Shown here: positions 6,609 through 14,191 of the stretch, piece by piece
Layout of the letters: every line of letters starts with the position of its first letter
How positions within the stretch are numbered: position 1 is the first letter of the stretch
Assembly: GCA_034003585.1 (NCBI GenBank)
Contig: JAVEYH010000079.1
Coordinates: 1-16,214 of the forward strand
Length of the DNA stretch: 16,214 nucleotides
Reading direction: 5' to 3'
Origin: JAPXSY01 sp034003585
GTDB taxonomy: Bacteria; Verrucomicrobiota; Kiritimatiellia; RFP12; UBA1067
Translations under genes and position numbers: made by a program
Notes under the pieces: generated by a model
Databases searched by the model: none
What the model was told of the DNA's origin: nothing
What the model saw: only the letters and a program-made list of their open reading frames with translations

Positions 6609-7378
6609 GAAACCCTCCCTGCGAGATCGCGGTTTTCGGGCTTAAACCGGAGAGAGGAAAAAATTCCCCATTTGCAGAGCCGGTACTCCATGGCAGTCAT
6701 CAGGCAACCGATGCCGTATTTTACGCTTCTACGGAAATTGATCGAGGAGGCCTCCTCGAAATACCGTGTGGGGCAGGATATTTCGCCGATGGTGGCTCCG
6801 CGCCACAGGATTTGCGCGAGCATCTGGGCGTCAAACGCGAAGTCATCCATATTCGCCTGCAGGGGGAGGCGTTCGAGAAGCGCACGCGAAAAAGCGCGGT
6901 ATCCGGTATGGAACTCAGACAGTTTCGATCCGAAAAGCAGGTTCATGAACAGAGTCAGCGCCCGGTTGGAAAAATACTTCCAGAAAGGCATGCCCCCCTT
7001 GAGGGCATAGCCCCCCAGAATGCGGGAGCCGAGCACACACGGATAGAGCCCGGACCCGATCAGACTCGCCATAGCCGGGATCAGTTTGGGCGTGTATTGG
7101 TAATCCGGATGCACCATGACAACGATGTCCGCGCCGGACTCGAGGGCAAGCCGGTAACAGCTTTTCTGGTTCGCCCCGTATCCGGCGTTTCTCGGATGCA
7201 CATGGACATGCACCTTTGGCAGGGTTTCGGCCAGCGTCACCGTCTCGTCTGTGCTGGCATCATCCACGAGAATAATTTCGTCGACAATTCCTTGGCACAT
7301 GACCTCATCATAGGTTTTTCTGAGCGTTTTTGCGGCGTTATACGCCGGCATGACGACAACGATTTTTTTGGGGTTCAT
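6605..7378 (-). CDS. family 2 glycosyltransferase, polyprenyl-phosphate sugar synthase-like
   Basis: This 257-residue cytosolic GT-A protein begins with the standard GT2 nucleotide-binding strand (VVVMPAYNAAKTL) and VDDASTDET (D39/D40). The metal site, normally DxD, reads HPDYQY (90-95), a variant I recognise from a subgroup of bacterial GT2 proteins, so it may not mean inactivity. There is no QxxRW motif and no transmembrane tail, which resembles single-domain dolichol-phosphate-mannose synthase-like enzymes rather than processive synthases. A likely role is loading a nucleotide-sugar onto a polyprenyl-phosphate for the downstream GT87 protein. This is inferred from the 4-nt overlap with that gene. 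ATG 7378 has AAGGAA about 7 nt upstream on the minus strand. A run of eight C (plus G, 7401-7408) lies just before that site. The FAD oxidoreductase gene ends 72 nt upstream. Confidence 0.9.
   Translation of the reverse strand: MNPKKIVVVMPAYNAAKTLRKTYDEVMCQGIVDEIILVDDASTDETVTLAETLPKVHVHVHPRNAGYGANQKSCYRLALESGADIVVMVHPDYQYTPKLIPAMASLIGSGLYPCVLGSRILGGYALKGGMPFWKYFSNRALTLFMNLLFGSKLSEFHTGYRAFSRALLERLPLQANMDDFAFDAQMLAQILWRGATIGEISCPTRYFEEASSINFRRSVKYGIGCLMTAMEYRLCKWGIFSSLRFKPENRDLAGRVS
6613..6620 (-). promoter_or_regulatory. ribosome binding site fixing the GTG start at 6608
   Basis: AGGGAGGG on the minus strand ends 4 nt before the GTG start of the GT87 gene. It lies inside the 3' end of the GT2 reading frame, so it supports coupled translation and the non-ATG start. 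Confidence 0.7.
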
Positions 7379-7450
7379 GGTGTATTCCTTCGATCCGAAA
7401 GGGGGGGGCTCCTGAAGAAAAGCGAGAATTCCTTCCGTTGGACGCGTCGG

Positions 7451-8872
7451 TTACCTGATCTGGACTAAGCCCGTTTCCGTGATGCGGGACGTCTCCTGGT
7501 ACTCGTAATCCGTGTTGATGGCCCAGAGGTCGTGATGCGCCTCCGCGCACAGGTTCCGGGCCGCCAGCAACCCCATGAGCAGGCTGTGGTCCTGGTTGTT
7601 GTATTTGAAGGCCCCGTACCTGCCGATCACGGCGAGGTTGGCGAGGGTTTTGAGATGGGAGACGACCACCGCAAGCGGTTCCCGGTACCCCCGCGCGTAA
7701 ACCGGATAGGCATTCCGGATGCGGACCACCCGTCCGTCCAGGATGCTGTTGCCCGCGAGCAGTCCCGACCGGGCAATTTCGTCGCCCGCAAGTGCAATCA
7801 GCGCGTCGTCCGCCTGTTGCCAGAGCAGATCTTCCGTATAACACCAGTATTCCATTGCCAGGATGGTGTCCGGACTGTTACCTAGGATGTGTGGTGTCCA
7901 GTTGCGGAAGTTGGTGATGCGGCCGGTTTGCAGTTCGGTCGAATGGACATACAGCCAGTTGTCCCGGAACAAGTCCGCGGCACCGATTCGCAAATAGACC
8001 AGGACCGTGTTTCGGAACCGGAGGCAGGCCGCCGCCGCGGTGACTTCCGGAGGCACGCGGTCCATGCGTGTGACCAGGTCGGTGATCGGCATGCAGGAGA
8101 CCACCCGGTCGAACAGGCGGGTTTCGCCGTTTTCCAACTCGACTCCGATGGCGCGCCGGTCTTGGCAAACGACCCGCCGCACCGGTGTGTTCAGCCACAG
8201 CCGGCTACCGCGGGCTTCGCAGAGATCCGCCATACGCCGGTAGATGGATCCGGTGCCGCCAAACGGGTAGGCGAACTGATCCGCCAGGGTTTTGTGCTGT
8301 GCCGCCCCGATGCCGAACGCGCTTTTGACGGCTTCGCTCAGGGAGAATTTTTTGATACGCTGGGCCGCGAAATCGGCGTCCAGGTCACAACAGGGGATTC
8401 CCCAGAGTTTCTCGCTGTAGGTTTTGAAGAAGATGTTGAACAGGCGCCGTCCGAAACGGCTGACGACCCACTCCTCAAATGTGGGAGTCGCGCTCGGCGG
8501 GTGGGGCGAGACCCGCTCGCGAGCGTAACTGGCCATGCAGAGCAAAGCCTCCGCCAGACCCAGATTACGTAAGGCGTTAAAGGGTTTCAGCGGATAGTGA
8601 TAGAACCGCCCCTTGTACAGGATACGGGTCAGGCGGTTGACCATTTCGTAATCTTGTCCGGCCAACTCCAGCCAAAGGCGGTTGACCCGCGTATCGCTGC
8701 TGAAAAACCGGTGCGGTCCGAGGTCTACGGTCTGTCCCCAAAGCGGAATGGATTTGGCCATGCCTCCCACGGCGGCGTCCCGTTCAAAGACCTCCACGTG
8801 CGCGCCTGCCTTCGTCATTTCATAGGCGGCGGCCATTCCGGCCGGTCCCGCACCGATCACCCCAACTCGCAT
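7451..8872 (-). CDS. FAD-dependent oxidoreductase, amine-oxidase/UDP-galactopyranose-mutase-like
   Basis: The protein has 473 residues. It starts with a Rossmann dinucleotide site (G7-A-G-P-A-G12), acidic E30 at the end of the second strand, and the VGGMAKS flavin motif. Further marks are LGPHRFF (51-57), SEKLWG in the middle and FKYNNQDHSLLMG near the C-terminus. The last is typical of a COG1232-type branch often found beside surface-polysaccharide genes. The branch shares its fold with UGM but lacks clear UGM catalytic signatures, so the reaction is unknown; a redox or isomerase step on a sugar or isoprenoid is possible. An open frame continues upstream to 9049, but those 59 residues look random and would overlap the divergent promoters. 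ATG 8872 has AGGGAG (minus, 8878-8883) at 5 nt and gives the canonical MRVGVIGAG start. It is the first gene of the minus-strand glycan operon. Confidence 0.88.
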   Translation of the reverse strand: MRVGVIGAGPAGMAAAYEMTKAGAHVEVFERDAAVGGMAKSIPLWGQTVDLGPHRFFSSDTRVNRLWLELAGQDYEMVNRLTRILYKGRFYHYPLKPFNALRNLGLAEALLCMASYARERVSPHPPSATPTFEEWVVSRFGRRLFNIFFKTYSEKLWGIPCCDLDADFAAQRIKKFSLSEAVKSAFGIGAAQHKTLADQFAYPFGGTGSIYRRMADLCEARGSRLWLNTPVRRVVCQDRRAIGVELENGETRLFDRVVSCMPITDLVTRMDRVPPEVTAAAACLRFRNTVLVYLRIGAADLFRDNWLYVHSTELQTGRITNFRNWTPHILGNSPDTILAMEYWCYTEDLLWQQADDALIALAGDEIARSGLLAGNSILDGRVVRIRNAYPVYARGYREPLAVVVSHLKTLANLAVIGRYGAFKYNNQDHSLLMGLLAARNLCAEAHHDLWAINTDYEYQETSRITETGLVQIR

Positions 8873-8877
8873 GATGG

Positions 8878-8883
8878 CTCCCT
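8878..8883 (-). promoter_or_regulatory. ribosome binding site deciding the FAD oxidoreductase start
   Basis: AGGGAG on the minus strand ends 5 nt before ATG 8872. It supports this start over any start further upstream in the same frame. Confidence 0.7.
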
Positions 8884-8927
8884 GAATCCGACCCCGCCGT
8901 CCTTCCCCGCAACCTGGAAGACCCAAA

Positions 8928-8941
8928 CCGATCCGGATCGG
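8928..8941. promoter_or_regulatory. 14-bp perfect palindrome, possible operator
   Basis: CCGATCCGGATCGG is a perfect palindrome in the 133-nt gap between the two divergent glycan operons. It lies just downstream of the candidate minus-strand -10 and about 17 nt upstream of the candidate plus-strand -35. A dimeric regulator could bind here, but no regulator gene is adjacent. Confidence 0.35.
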
Positions 8942-8953
8942 ATCACGGAAAAT

Positions 8954-8983
8954 AGTATAGGCATTGCCGGTGCGGACTGCTAA
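8954..8983 (-). promoter_or_regulatory. candidate promoter of the minus-strand glycan operon
   Basis: On the minus strand TTAGCA (plus 8978-8983) is followed after 18 nt by TATACT (8954-8959), which matches five of six -10 bases. The predicted leader is about 75 nt and would contain the 14-bp palindrome. It overlaps the plus-strand promoter, so the two may compete. Confidence 0.4.
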
Positions 8984-8986
8984 TAT
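8958..8986 (+). promoter_or_regulatory. candidate extended -10 promoter of the plus-strand glycan operon
   Basis: TAATAT (8981-8986, four of six bases) is directly preceded by TGC, the extended -10 element. TAGGCA (8958-8963, four of six) lies 17 nt upstream. Transcription would start near 8993, giving a very short leader with the ribosome binding site of the YfhO-like gene. Confidence 0.45.
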
Positions 8987-8993
8987 AAAAAGA

Positions 8994-8999
8994 AAAGGA
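8994..8999 (+). promoter_or_regulatory. ribosome binding site deciding the YfhO-like gene start
   Basis: AAAGGA ends 6 nt before ATG 9006. It favours 9006 over the in-frame ATG at 8964, which lies upstream of the predicted transcription start. Confidence 0.65.
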
Positions 9000-9005
9000 T
9001 TCACA

Positions 9006-11573
9006 ATGGAGAAGCGTTTCCGGTTTTCAGGCGGTTCCCGGGGGCTCAAAGGCTTGGGTTTTCTGTTCTTCGCGCTCCTGTTCTGGGGCAGTATGCTCTA
9101 TGTCTTTTATCCTGTTTTGGCCCGGGACTGGGTGATGCTGTCGCCGGATTTCCCGAAGTTCTATCCGACCTGTGCGCGAGCCAAGTGGCTGGAGGCGGTT
9201 CTGGCGGGCCGCCTTTCGGTGGTGCCGTTGCACGCGTTAAAATTTCTCGGGCATCCGCTGATCTGGCAGGAGTTCTTTTTTATGCTCGCCACAGGGCTTG
9301 CCGGAGTCGCGGTGGCCTATTATCTGCGCACCCAGCGCGTTCCGCTTGCGCCGGCTTGCGGCGGGGGATTGTGTTTTGCACTGTCCGGATATTCGTTCAC
9401 CCTGTTCTGTGCCGGGCATGGCGGATATTTCTATCTGATCTCCTGCGGCCTGTTCGCGTTCGGCCTCGTGAACCGGTGTTTCCAAACCCGGGCGCTCTTT
9501 TCTTTCGCTTTGCTCGGTGCCGTCCTGATGTGGGCGGAGATCGAGCAGCCGGACATTTGGCTGCTGTTTGTCATGCTGTTGGCCGCGTATACGCTCTGGC
9601 GGTCGTACCGGGAGTGGCGGGAAGCGGGGAACGTTTCATTCTTCTGGCGCGTGTATCCGCGGTTTTTCCTGACGGGCGCCGTGATGCTTCTGATCGGTTT
9701 CCAGCAGATCCGTTCGGCCTTGACCGAGTCGCTGACGAATCGCACCCTGCAGATGGAAGAGCACTCTTCCGTCACGGAGCGGGAACAAAAGGTGGATCCC
9801 GTGAAAGCGGAGGCCCGGAGACGCGAGGAACGGTGGATCTTCTCGACCAACTGGAGCCTGCCCCCGGAGGACATGCTCGAATTCATCATCCCTAGCCTGT
9901 TCGGAAACGACTCTCTTCACATGCCGCATCCCTATTGGGGAAGGCTGGGACGTCCGCACGCCAGCGTGTTTCAGAAAGGGCGCATGATGCCGAACTACCG
10001 GCAGCATGTGGTGTATCTGGGGGTGGTGTCGGTCCTGCTTGCGCTCTTCGCGCCGCTCGCGTGGCGCGCCGCCCGCAGGCAGGAAGAAACGGGGGGGCGA
10101 GGGGCGGATGCGGGCGTTTCGCCGGGGCAGGGAGAGCAGGCCACGGGGGTGTCGGTCTTTGCCGACGTGCCTTTCTGGGCCGGGGTTTGGGGGGTCTGCG
10201 CGATCATCTCTCTGGGGCGGTACACGCCGTTCTACAGGTTGGTTTACGCCTTGCCCTTCATGGAATATCTGCGCGCGCCCGTCAAATTCCATCATCTGGT
10301 GGAACTGGCGAACGCCTGCCTGGCCGGGTGGGGGCTTTATGCGCTTTCCGGCGCGGATGCCCCGGCGCGGCGGCTCCGGCGGCGGTTTGCCGGGTTCGCG
10401 GCGGGTGTGGCGGGATGCCTGATCGTTTTGGCGTTGGTCCTTCAGGCCGGGGCCGCGGGAATCGAGCGGCACATCACGGAGTTGGGGATGGGGCAGGCCG
10501 CGTCCGCCCTGCGGAGGTTTGCGGTGTCCAACACGGTCCGGTCCTCGCTCCTGACGCTTGCCGTCGCCGGCGTTTTCGCCGGGTCCGTCTGGCGCGGCGT
10601 CTCCTTCCGGCGGAGTCTGTTCTGTGCCTGCGCGCTGATCGTGTTGAACACGGCCGATCTGGCCGGTGTCGCGCGGCGCTGCGTCATCCCCGTGAATGTC
10701 GGGCCGCATCATGCGGCGAATCCCGTCGTGAAGGCGCTGTTGTCGCGCACCGGGGGACGGCCCGCGAACGTGCTGAATTATGTCACATCCAACGTGTGGG
10801 AGCAGGATTGGTTTCACATGGCGCTGGAACTGCACGGATTCGCCTGTGTGGGGCCTGATCCGCAGAACCGGGACGCGCCGCGCTCGCAGTTGTTTGAGGC
10901 GTTCCAGCGGTCCCCTTTGCGGTACTGGCAGGTCATGGGTGTACGGTTTGTGCTGTTGCCGCGGAAACACGCCGAGCCGTTTTTCCGCCAGAACATCCTT
11001 GCCGCCGTGTGTGATTTTGAGATCGGGCGTGATACGGTCCGGACCGTTCAGCCCACGGAAACAAGTCTGGTGCTGGCGGAGGTGAGGAGCCTGCCCGCCT
11101 TGCCGGCGCTGTATTACGAGTGGGACGGCCCGGTACCGGGGGATCAACAGCTTCAGGCGGTGCGCGCCGAGGAGTCGGTCGGACATGTGGTGGCTGATGC
11201 GGCCGGAATGAAGGGTGCGGCGGCGGGGGGTGCGGTGACGCCGCGCAGCGTCGAGTTGATGACTCTGCGGAAGATGCCGCGCGCGCTGGAGACGCGCGGT
11301 CTGATCGAGACGGAGCGCGCCGCCCTGCTGGTGCTGGGCGAAGAGTATGACGCGCGGTTGGAGGCGTTTGTCGACCGCATGCCGGTGCGCGTGTGTCAGG
11401 CCAACGGGATGTGGGCCGCGATTCCCGTGCCTGCCGGAAAACATGAGATTACGGTGCGCATCAAACGAGACGGGTGGCTGAACGCACTCAGTGTCGCGAC
11501 GAGTCTGACGCTTCTCGGCTGGTACGCGGCACGCGGGGTGCGAAGGGGCGCGGAAAGACGGCGCGCGGCATAA
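9006..11573 (+). CDS. YfhO-like large polytopic membrane protein
   Basis: This 855-residue protein starts with a transmembrane segment (about 13-38) and an extracytoplasmic loop with SPDFPKFYP (D48), the position of the catalytic acid in many GT-C transferases. Many hydrophobic segments follow up to about residue 570. Then comes a long soluble extracytoplasmic part and a final membrane helix near 825-842. The late phrases VMGVRFVLLP and PVPAGKHEITVRI resemble YfhO-family membrane proteins, which in Gram-positives glycosylate lipoteichoic acids. I infer a lipid-linked-sugar-dependent glycosyltransferase or a surface-glycan modifying role. An inserted segment at about 250-280 is charged (EEHSSVTEREQK and following). 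It is the first gene of the plus-strand operon, 43 nt ahead of the methyltransferase. The upstream ATG at 8964 is less likely because AAAGGA precedes ATG 9006. Substrate is unknown and the family match is distant. Confidence 0.7.
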   Translation: MEKRFRFSGGSRGLKGLGFLFFALLFWGSMLYVFYPVLARDWVMLSPDFPKFYPTCARAKWLEAVLAGRLSVVPLHALKFLGHPLIWQEFFFMLATGLAGVAVAYYLRTQRVPLAPACGGGLCFALSGYSFTLFCAGHGGYFYLISCGLFAFGLVNRCFQTRALFSFALLGAVLMWAEIEQPDIWLLFVMLLAAYTLWRSYREWREAGNVSFFWRVYPRFFLTGAVMLLIGFQQIRSALTESLTNRTLQMEEHSSVTEREQKVDPVKAEARRREERWIFSTNWSLPPEDMLEFIIPSLFGNDSLHMPHPYWGRLGRPHASVFQKGRMMPNYRQHVVYLGVVSVLLALFAPLAWRAARRQEETGGRGADAGVSPGQGEQATGVSVFADVPFWAGVWGVCAIISLGRYTPFYRLVYALPFMEYLRAPVKFHHLVELANACLAGWGLYALSGADAPARRLRRRFAGFAAGVAGCLIVLALVLQAGAAGIERHITELGMGQAASALRRFAVSNTVRSSLLTLAVAGVFAGSVWRGVSFRRSLFCACALIVLNTADLAGVARRCVIPVNVGPHHAANPVVKALLSRTGGRPANVLNYVTSNVWEQDWFHMALELHGFACVGPDPQNRDAPRSQLFEAFQRSPLRYWQVMGVRFVLLPRKHAEPFFRQNILAAVCDFEIGRDTVRTVQPTETSLVLAEVRSLPALPALYYEWDGPVPGDQQLQAVRAEESVGHVVADAAGMKGAAAGGAVTPRSVELMTLRKMPRALETRGLIETERAALLVLGEEYDARLEAFVDRMPVRVCQANGMWAAIPVPAGKHEITVRIKRDGWLNALSVATSLTLLGWYAARGVRRGAERRRAA

Positions 11574-11616
11574 ACGGCGCGGAAGCGAGACCGAACGACT
11601 GCGGGAGGGGAGGGGT

Positions 11617-12246
11617 GTGAGCGAAAGGGAAGGTTACTATTCGAATCCCAGGCCGGAAATGGCCTGTTTCATCAGCGGGAGGCCCTCCCGGATCCTGGAA
11701 GTCGGATGTGCGGACGGATGTTTCCGTTCCAACGTCTCTTGGCCCTGTGAGTATTGGGGTGTGGAGCCGGTCCCCGATGTGGCGGCCCGCGCGTCCCGAA
11801 TCCTGTCGCGCGTCCTGACCGGGACGTATGATGCCGTCGCAGCCGAACTGCCGGAGGGGTATTTCGACCTGATTGTGTGCAATGACGTCATCGAGCATAT
11901 GATGAATCCGGCGGATTTTCTCCGCTCGGTCCGAGCCCGGCTCAGCCCGCAGGGACAGTTGATCGGTTCGGTGCCGAATGTGCGTTATCTTTTGAATCTG
12001 ATCAATCTGCTGATCCGGAAAGAGTGGCGGTATGAGGAGGGGGGGGTGCTGGATGCGACGCACCTGCGGTTTTTCACTTTGAAGAGTCTGGCCCGGCTGT
12101 TGCGGGAAACCGGTTTTCGGATTGAGCGGCTGCAGCCAATCGGGCCTGACCGGTATGTACGGCTCAAACGGTGCATGGGAATCGCGGTCTGGTGTGTGGG
12201 GACGGATATGCTGTATGCTCAGATGGGGTTTCGATGCCGGACTTGA
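11617..12246 (+). CDS. class I SAM-dependent methyltransferase
   Basis: This 209-residue cytosolic protein has the Rossmann-type methyltransferase core. Motif I is ILEVGCADG (26-34) for SAM binding, an acidic residue ends strand two (E50 in GVEP), and YFDLIVCNDVIEHMMNP (82-98) covers motifs II/III. The segment ATHLRFFTLKSLARLL is typical of Methyltransf_11/23-like proteins of surface-polysaccharide loci, which often methylate sugar hydroxyls or act on lipid-linked glycans. The GTG start at 11617 is preceded by a purine-rich GGGAGGGGAGGGG. It sits between the YfhO-like gene and glf and overlaps glf by 13 nt. A run of eight G (12039-12046) lies inside the coding region, at the codons for a Glu-Gly-Gly-Val stretch. 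The methyl acceptor is not predictable. Confidence 0.9.
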   Translation: MSEREGYYSNPRPEMACFISGRPSRILEVGCADGCFRSNVSWPCEYWGVEPVPDVAARASRILSRVLTGTYDAVAAELPEGYFDLIVCNDVIEHMMNPADFLRSVRARLSPQGQLIGSVPNVRYLLNLINLLIRKEWRYEEGGVLDATHLRFFTLKSLARLLRETGFRIERLQPIGPDRYVRLKRCMGIAVWCVGTDMLYAQMGFRCRT

Positions 12247-13418
12247 CCACACAAAACGGGAAGACGGGAGCGGTCCTCCGCAAGGGTCAATTCGCTCAGG
12301 CGAACTGGCTGGTGGTGGGTTCCGGATTCTACGGTGCGACCATGGCGGAGCGGATCGCTTCGGTTTTGGGCGAACGGGTGATGGTGATCGAGAAGCGTGC
12401 GGTGGTGGGGGGAAACAGTTTTTCCCGTGCGGACGAGGAAACCGGCATCGAAATCCATCTGCACGGGTCGCATATTTTTCACACGCGCGATTCCCGTGTC
12501 TGGGAGTATGTGCGGTCTTTCGGCGCCTTCAACGCGTACCGGCATCATGTGCTGGCTTCGCATCACGGACGCGTATACCCGCTGCCGGTGTGCCTGTGGA
12601 CGCTCAATCAGTTTTTCGGCCGTGTTTTCACGCCGGAAGAGGCGCGCGCCTTCTTGGACGGGCAGCGTCAGGGTGCGGTGGGGAAGGCCCGGAATCTGGA
12701 GGAGAAAGCCGTTGCGTTAATTGGCAAACCGCTGTATGAGGCGTTTGTCAAAGGCTACACGGAGAAGCAGTGGGGAACGGCCGCGACGCGGCTGCCGCCG
12801 GAGATCATCACCCGGCTTCCGGTGCGGACCTCCTACGACACGGATTATTTTCCGGATCCGTATCAGGGCATCCCGGCGCAAGGATACGGCCGTCTGTTCC
12901 GCGCGATGTTGAATCATCCGCTGATTGAAGTCGTCACCGGTGTCGCGTTCGAGACGGTTCGTCCCCTGTTGCCCGCGGCATGCCGGATCATCTATACGGG
13001 GATGCTGGATGAGCTGTTCGGTTGCCGGTTCGGCAGGTTGGCGTGGCGTTCGTTGCGGTTCGAATACGAGACCGTCAGACAGCGGGATTACCAGGGAACG
13101 GCGGTGATGAATTACGTGGATCCCGAGGTGCCCTTTACGCGCATCCACGAGTTCAAGCACTACACGCCGGAAAACACCGCGGTTGCCGGTTTTCCGGCGA
13201 CGGTTGTCTGCCGGGAGTATCCCCAAGCCCATGCCGTCGGGAAGGAGGCCTATTATCCGGTTGAGGATGACCGGAACCTGGCTTTGCGTGATCGCTATCT
13301 CAACGAGGTCGCGAAAACCGGGATGATTGTGGGCGGCCGGTTGGGAAGCTACCGGTATTTGAACATGGACGCGGCCATCGGGCAGGCGTTGACGGATTTC
13401 GCGTCGCGCGTGCGGTGA
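12234..13418 (+). CDS. glf: UDP-galactopyranose mutase
   Basis: This FAD enzyme converts UDP-galactopyranose to UDP-galactofuranose, the donor for galactofuranose-containing surface glycans. The 394-residue protein shows the UGM features in order: VVGSGFYG flavin site (27-34), EKRAVVGGNS, HLHGSHIFHT (75-84), KGYTEKQWG, WRSLRFE, FTRIHEFKHY, REYPQA, YYPVED and GGRLGSYRYLNMD. This covers the conserved histidine loop and the arginine and tyrosine residues that hold the UDP-sugar. Its N-terminus is about 20 residues longer than in E. coli Glf. ATG 12234 is the first usable start that keeps the overlap with the methyltransferase short (13 nt). The earlier ATG at 12171 would overlap by 76 nt. The ribosome binding site is weak (GGGG). 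The GT2 gene follows after 31 nt. The function is secure, and the galactofuranose-containing product itself is not known. Confidence 0.95.
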   Translation: MPDLTTQNGKTGAVLRKGQFAQANWLVVGSGFYGATMAERIASVLGERVMVIEKRAVVGGNSFSRADEETGIEIHLHGSHIFHTRDSRVWEYVRSFGAFNAYRHHVLASHHGRVYPLPVCLWTLNQFFGRVFTPEEARAFLDGQRQGAVGKARNLEEKAVALIGKPLYEAFVKGYTEKQWGTAATRLPPEIITRLPVRTSYDTDYFPDPYQGIPAQGYGRLFRAMLNHPLIEVVTGVAFETVRPLLPAACRIIYTGMLDELFGCRFGRLAWRSLRFEYETVRQRDYQGTAVMNYVDPEVPFTRIHEFKHYTPENTAVAGFPATVVCREYPQAHAVGKEAYYPVEDDRNLALRDRYLNEVAKTGMIVGGRLGSYRYLNMDAAIGQALTDFASRVR

Positions 13419-13449
13419 GTGGAAGTCGCGGCAAGAGAAGGAATACGGA

Positions 13450-14163
13450 ATGGATCCGGAAAAACTTGCGGTGGTGATGCCCGTGTACAATGAGGAGGAA
13501 GCCGTTTGCGGGGTGGTGGAGGCATGGCATGACCGGCTTGCGCAAATGGGTGTGGACTTCAGGATTTTCGCTTACAACGACGGGTCGAAAGACGCGACCT
13601 CCGAAACATTGCACGCGCTCGAACAGCGCCTGGACCGGCTGGTGGCGGTGGACCAGGCCAATTGCGGGCACGGACCGACCATTCTGCGGGGTTACCGGCA
13701 TGCGGCGGAAGGCTTCGATTGGATTTTTCAGGTCGACTCGGATGGCGAGATGGCCCCGGACCGGTTTCCCCAATTGTGGGCAAAGAGGGCGTCGCACGAT
13801 TTCGTGCTCGGGAGGCGGGCGGGGCGTGTCCAGCCGGTGTCGCGTAAGATCGTCAGCGCGGTATCCCGGTGGACCGTGTGGCTGTTTTTCGGCAAAGCGG
13901 TTTGGGATGTGAACTCGCCGTACCGCCTGATGCGGACAACCGCGTTTGCCGATCTGTTCGCGCTGCTGCCGGATCAGACGTTCGCGCCGAATGTCGTGCT
14001 GACGGGATGGGCCGCGAAACGCGGATTGCGTACTGTGGAAATGGACGTCGAGCAGCATGACCGCCAGACCGGGGAGGTGTCCATCCGCAAATGGCGGCTG
14101 CTGAAGGCGGCGGTTCGGTCGCTGGGGCAGACCATGCGTTTGGCGTTCGTCCGGGTGCGTTGA
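13450..14163 (+). CDS. family 2 glycosyltransferase, polyprenyl-phosphate sugar synthase-like
   Basis: This 237-residue cytosolic GT-A protein carries AVVMPVYNEEEAV at the N-terminus, YNDGSKDAT (42-50) for nucleotide binding and the metal-binding DSD (D96, D98) in QVDSDGEM. The middle GRRAGRVQPVSRKI and the later VNSPYRLM fit the dolichol-phosphate-mannose or undecaprenyl-phosphate-glucose synthase type. It has no membrane tail. A likely job is to make a polyprenyl-phosphate sugar for the membrane proteins of the same operon, or to add a sugar to a lipid-linked glycan. It does not look like the bifunctional actinobacterial galactofuranosyltransferases despite lying after glf. GAGAAGGAA precedes the start. 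The next gene begins 28 nt after the stop. Confidence 0.9.
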   Translation: MDPEKLAVVMPVYNEEEAVCGVVEAWHDRLAQMGVDFRIFAYNDGSKDATSETLHALEQRLDRLVAVDQANCGHGPTILRGYRHAAEGFDWIFQVDSDGEMAPDRFPQLWAKRASHDFVLGRRAGRVQPVSRKIVSAVSRWTVWLFFGKAVWDVNSPYRLMRTTAFADLFALLPDQTFAPNVVLTGWAAKRGLRTVEMDVEQHDRQTGEVSIRKWRLLKAAVRSLGQTMRLAFVRVR

Positions 14164-14180
14164 CGGCTCTGTCACGGCGG

Positions 14181-14188
14181 AAGGAGGG
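14181..14188 (+). promoter_or_regulatory. strong ribosome binding site of the last operon gene
   Basis: AAGGAGGG is close to a full anti-16S match and lies 3 nt before ATG 14192. It suggests efficient independent initiation on this gene despite its position at the end of the operon. Confidence 0.7.
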
Positions 14189-14191
14189 CGG

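Noticed and set aside
6838..7110. Loss of DxD in the minus-strand GT2 as a sign of a dead enzyme
   Set aside because: HPDYQY at this site is recurrent in a bacterial GT2 subgroup, so it probably marks a subfamily rather than decay.
6452..7468. 338-codon plus-strand frame across the GT2 and GT87 genes
   Set aside because: It lies antisense to two genes with clear family motifs and has no recognisable domain.
8873..9049. N-terminal extension of the FAD oxidoreductase to 9049
   Set aside because: The extra residues look random, precede the canonical dinucleotide-binding start, and cover the divergent promoter region and the start of the opposite gene.
9636..11444. 602-codon open frame opposite the YfhO-like gene
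   Set aside because: Composition is His/Arg/Pro/Gln-rich without motifs, while the plus strand encodes a coherent membrane protein with a ribosome binding site.
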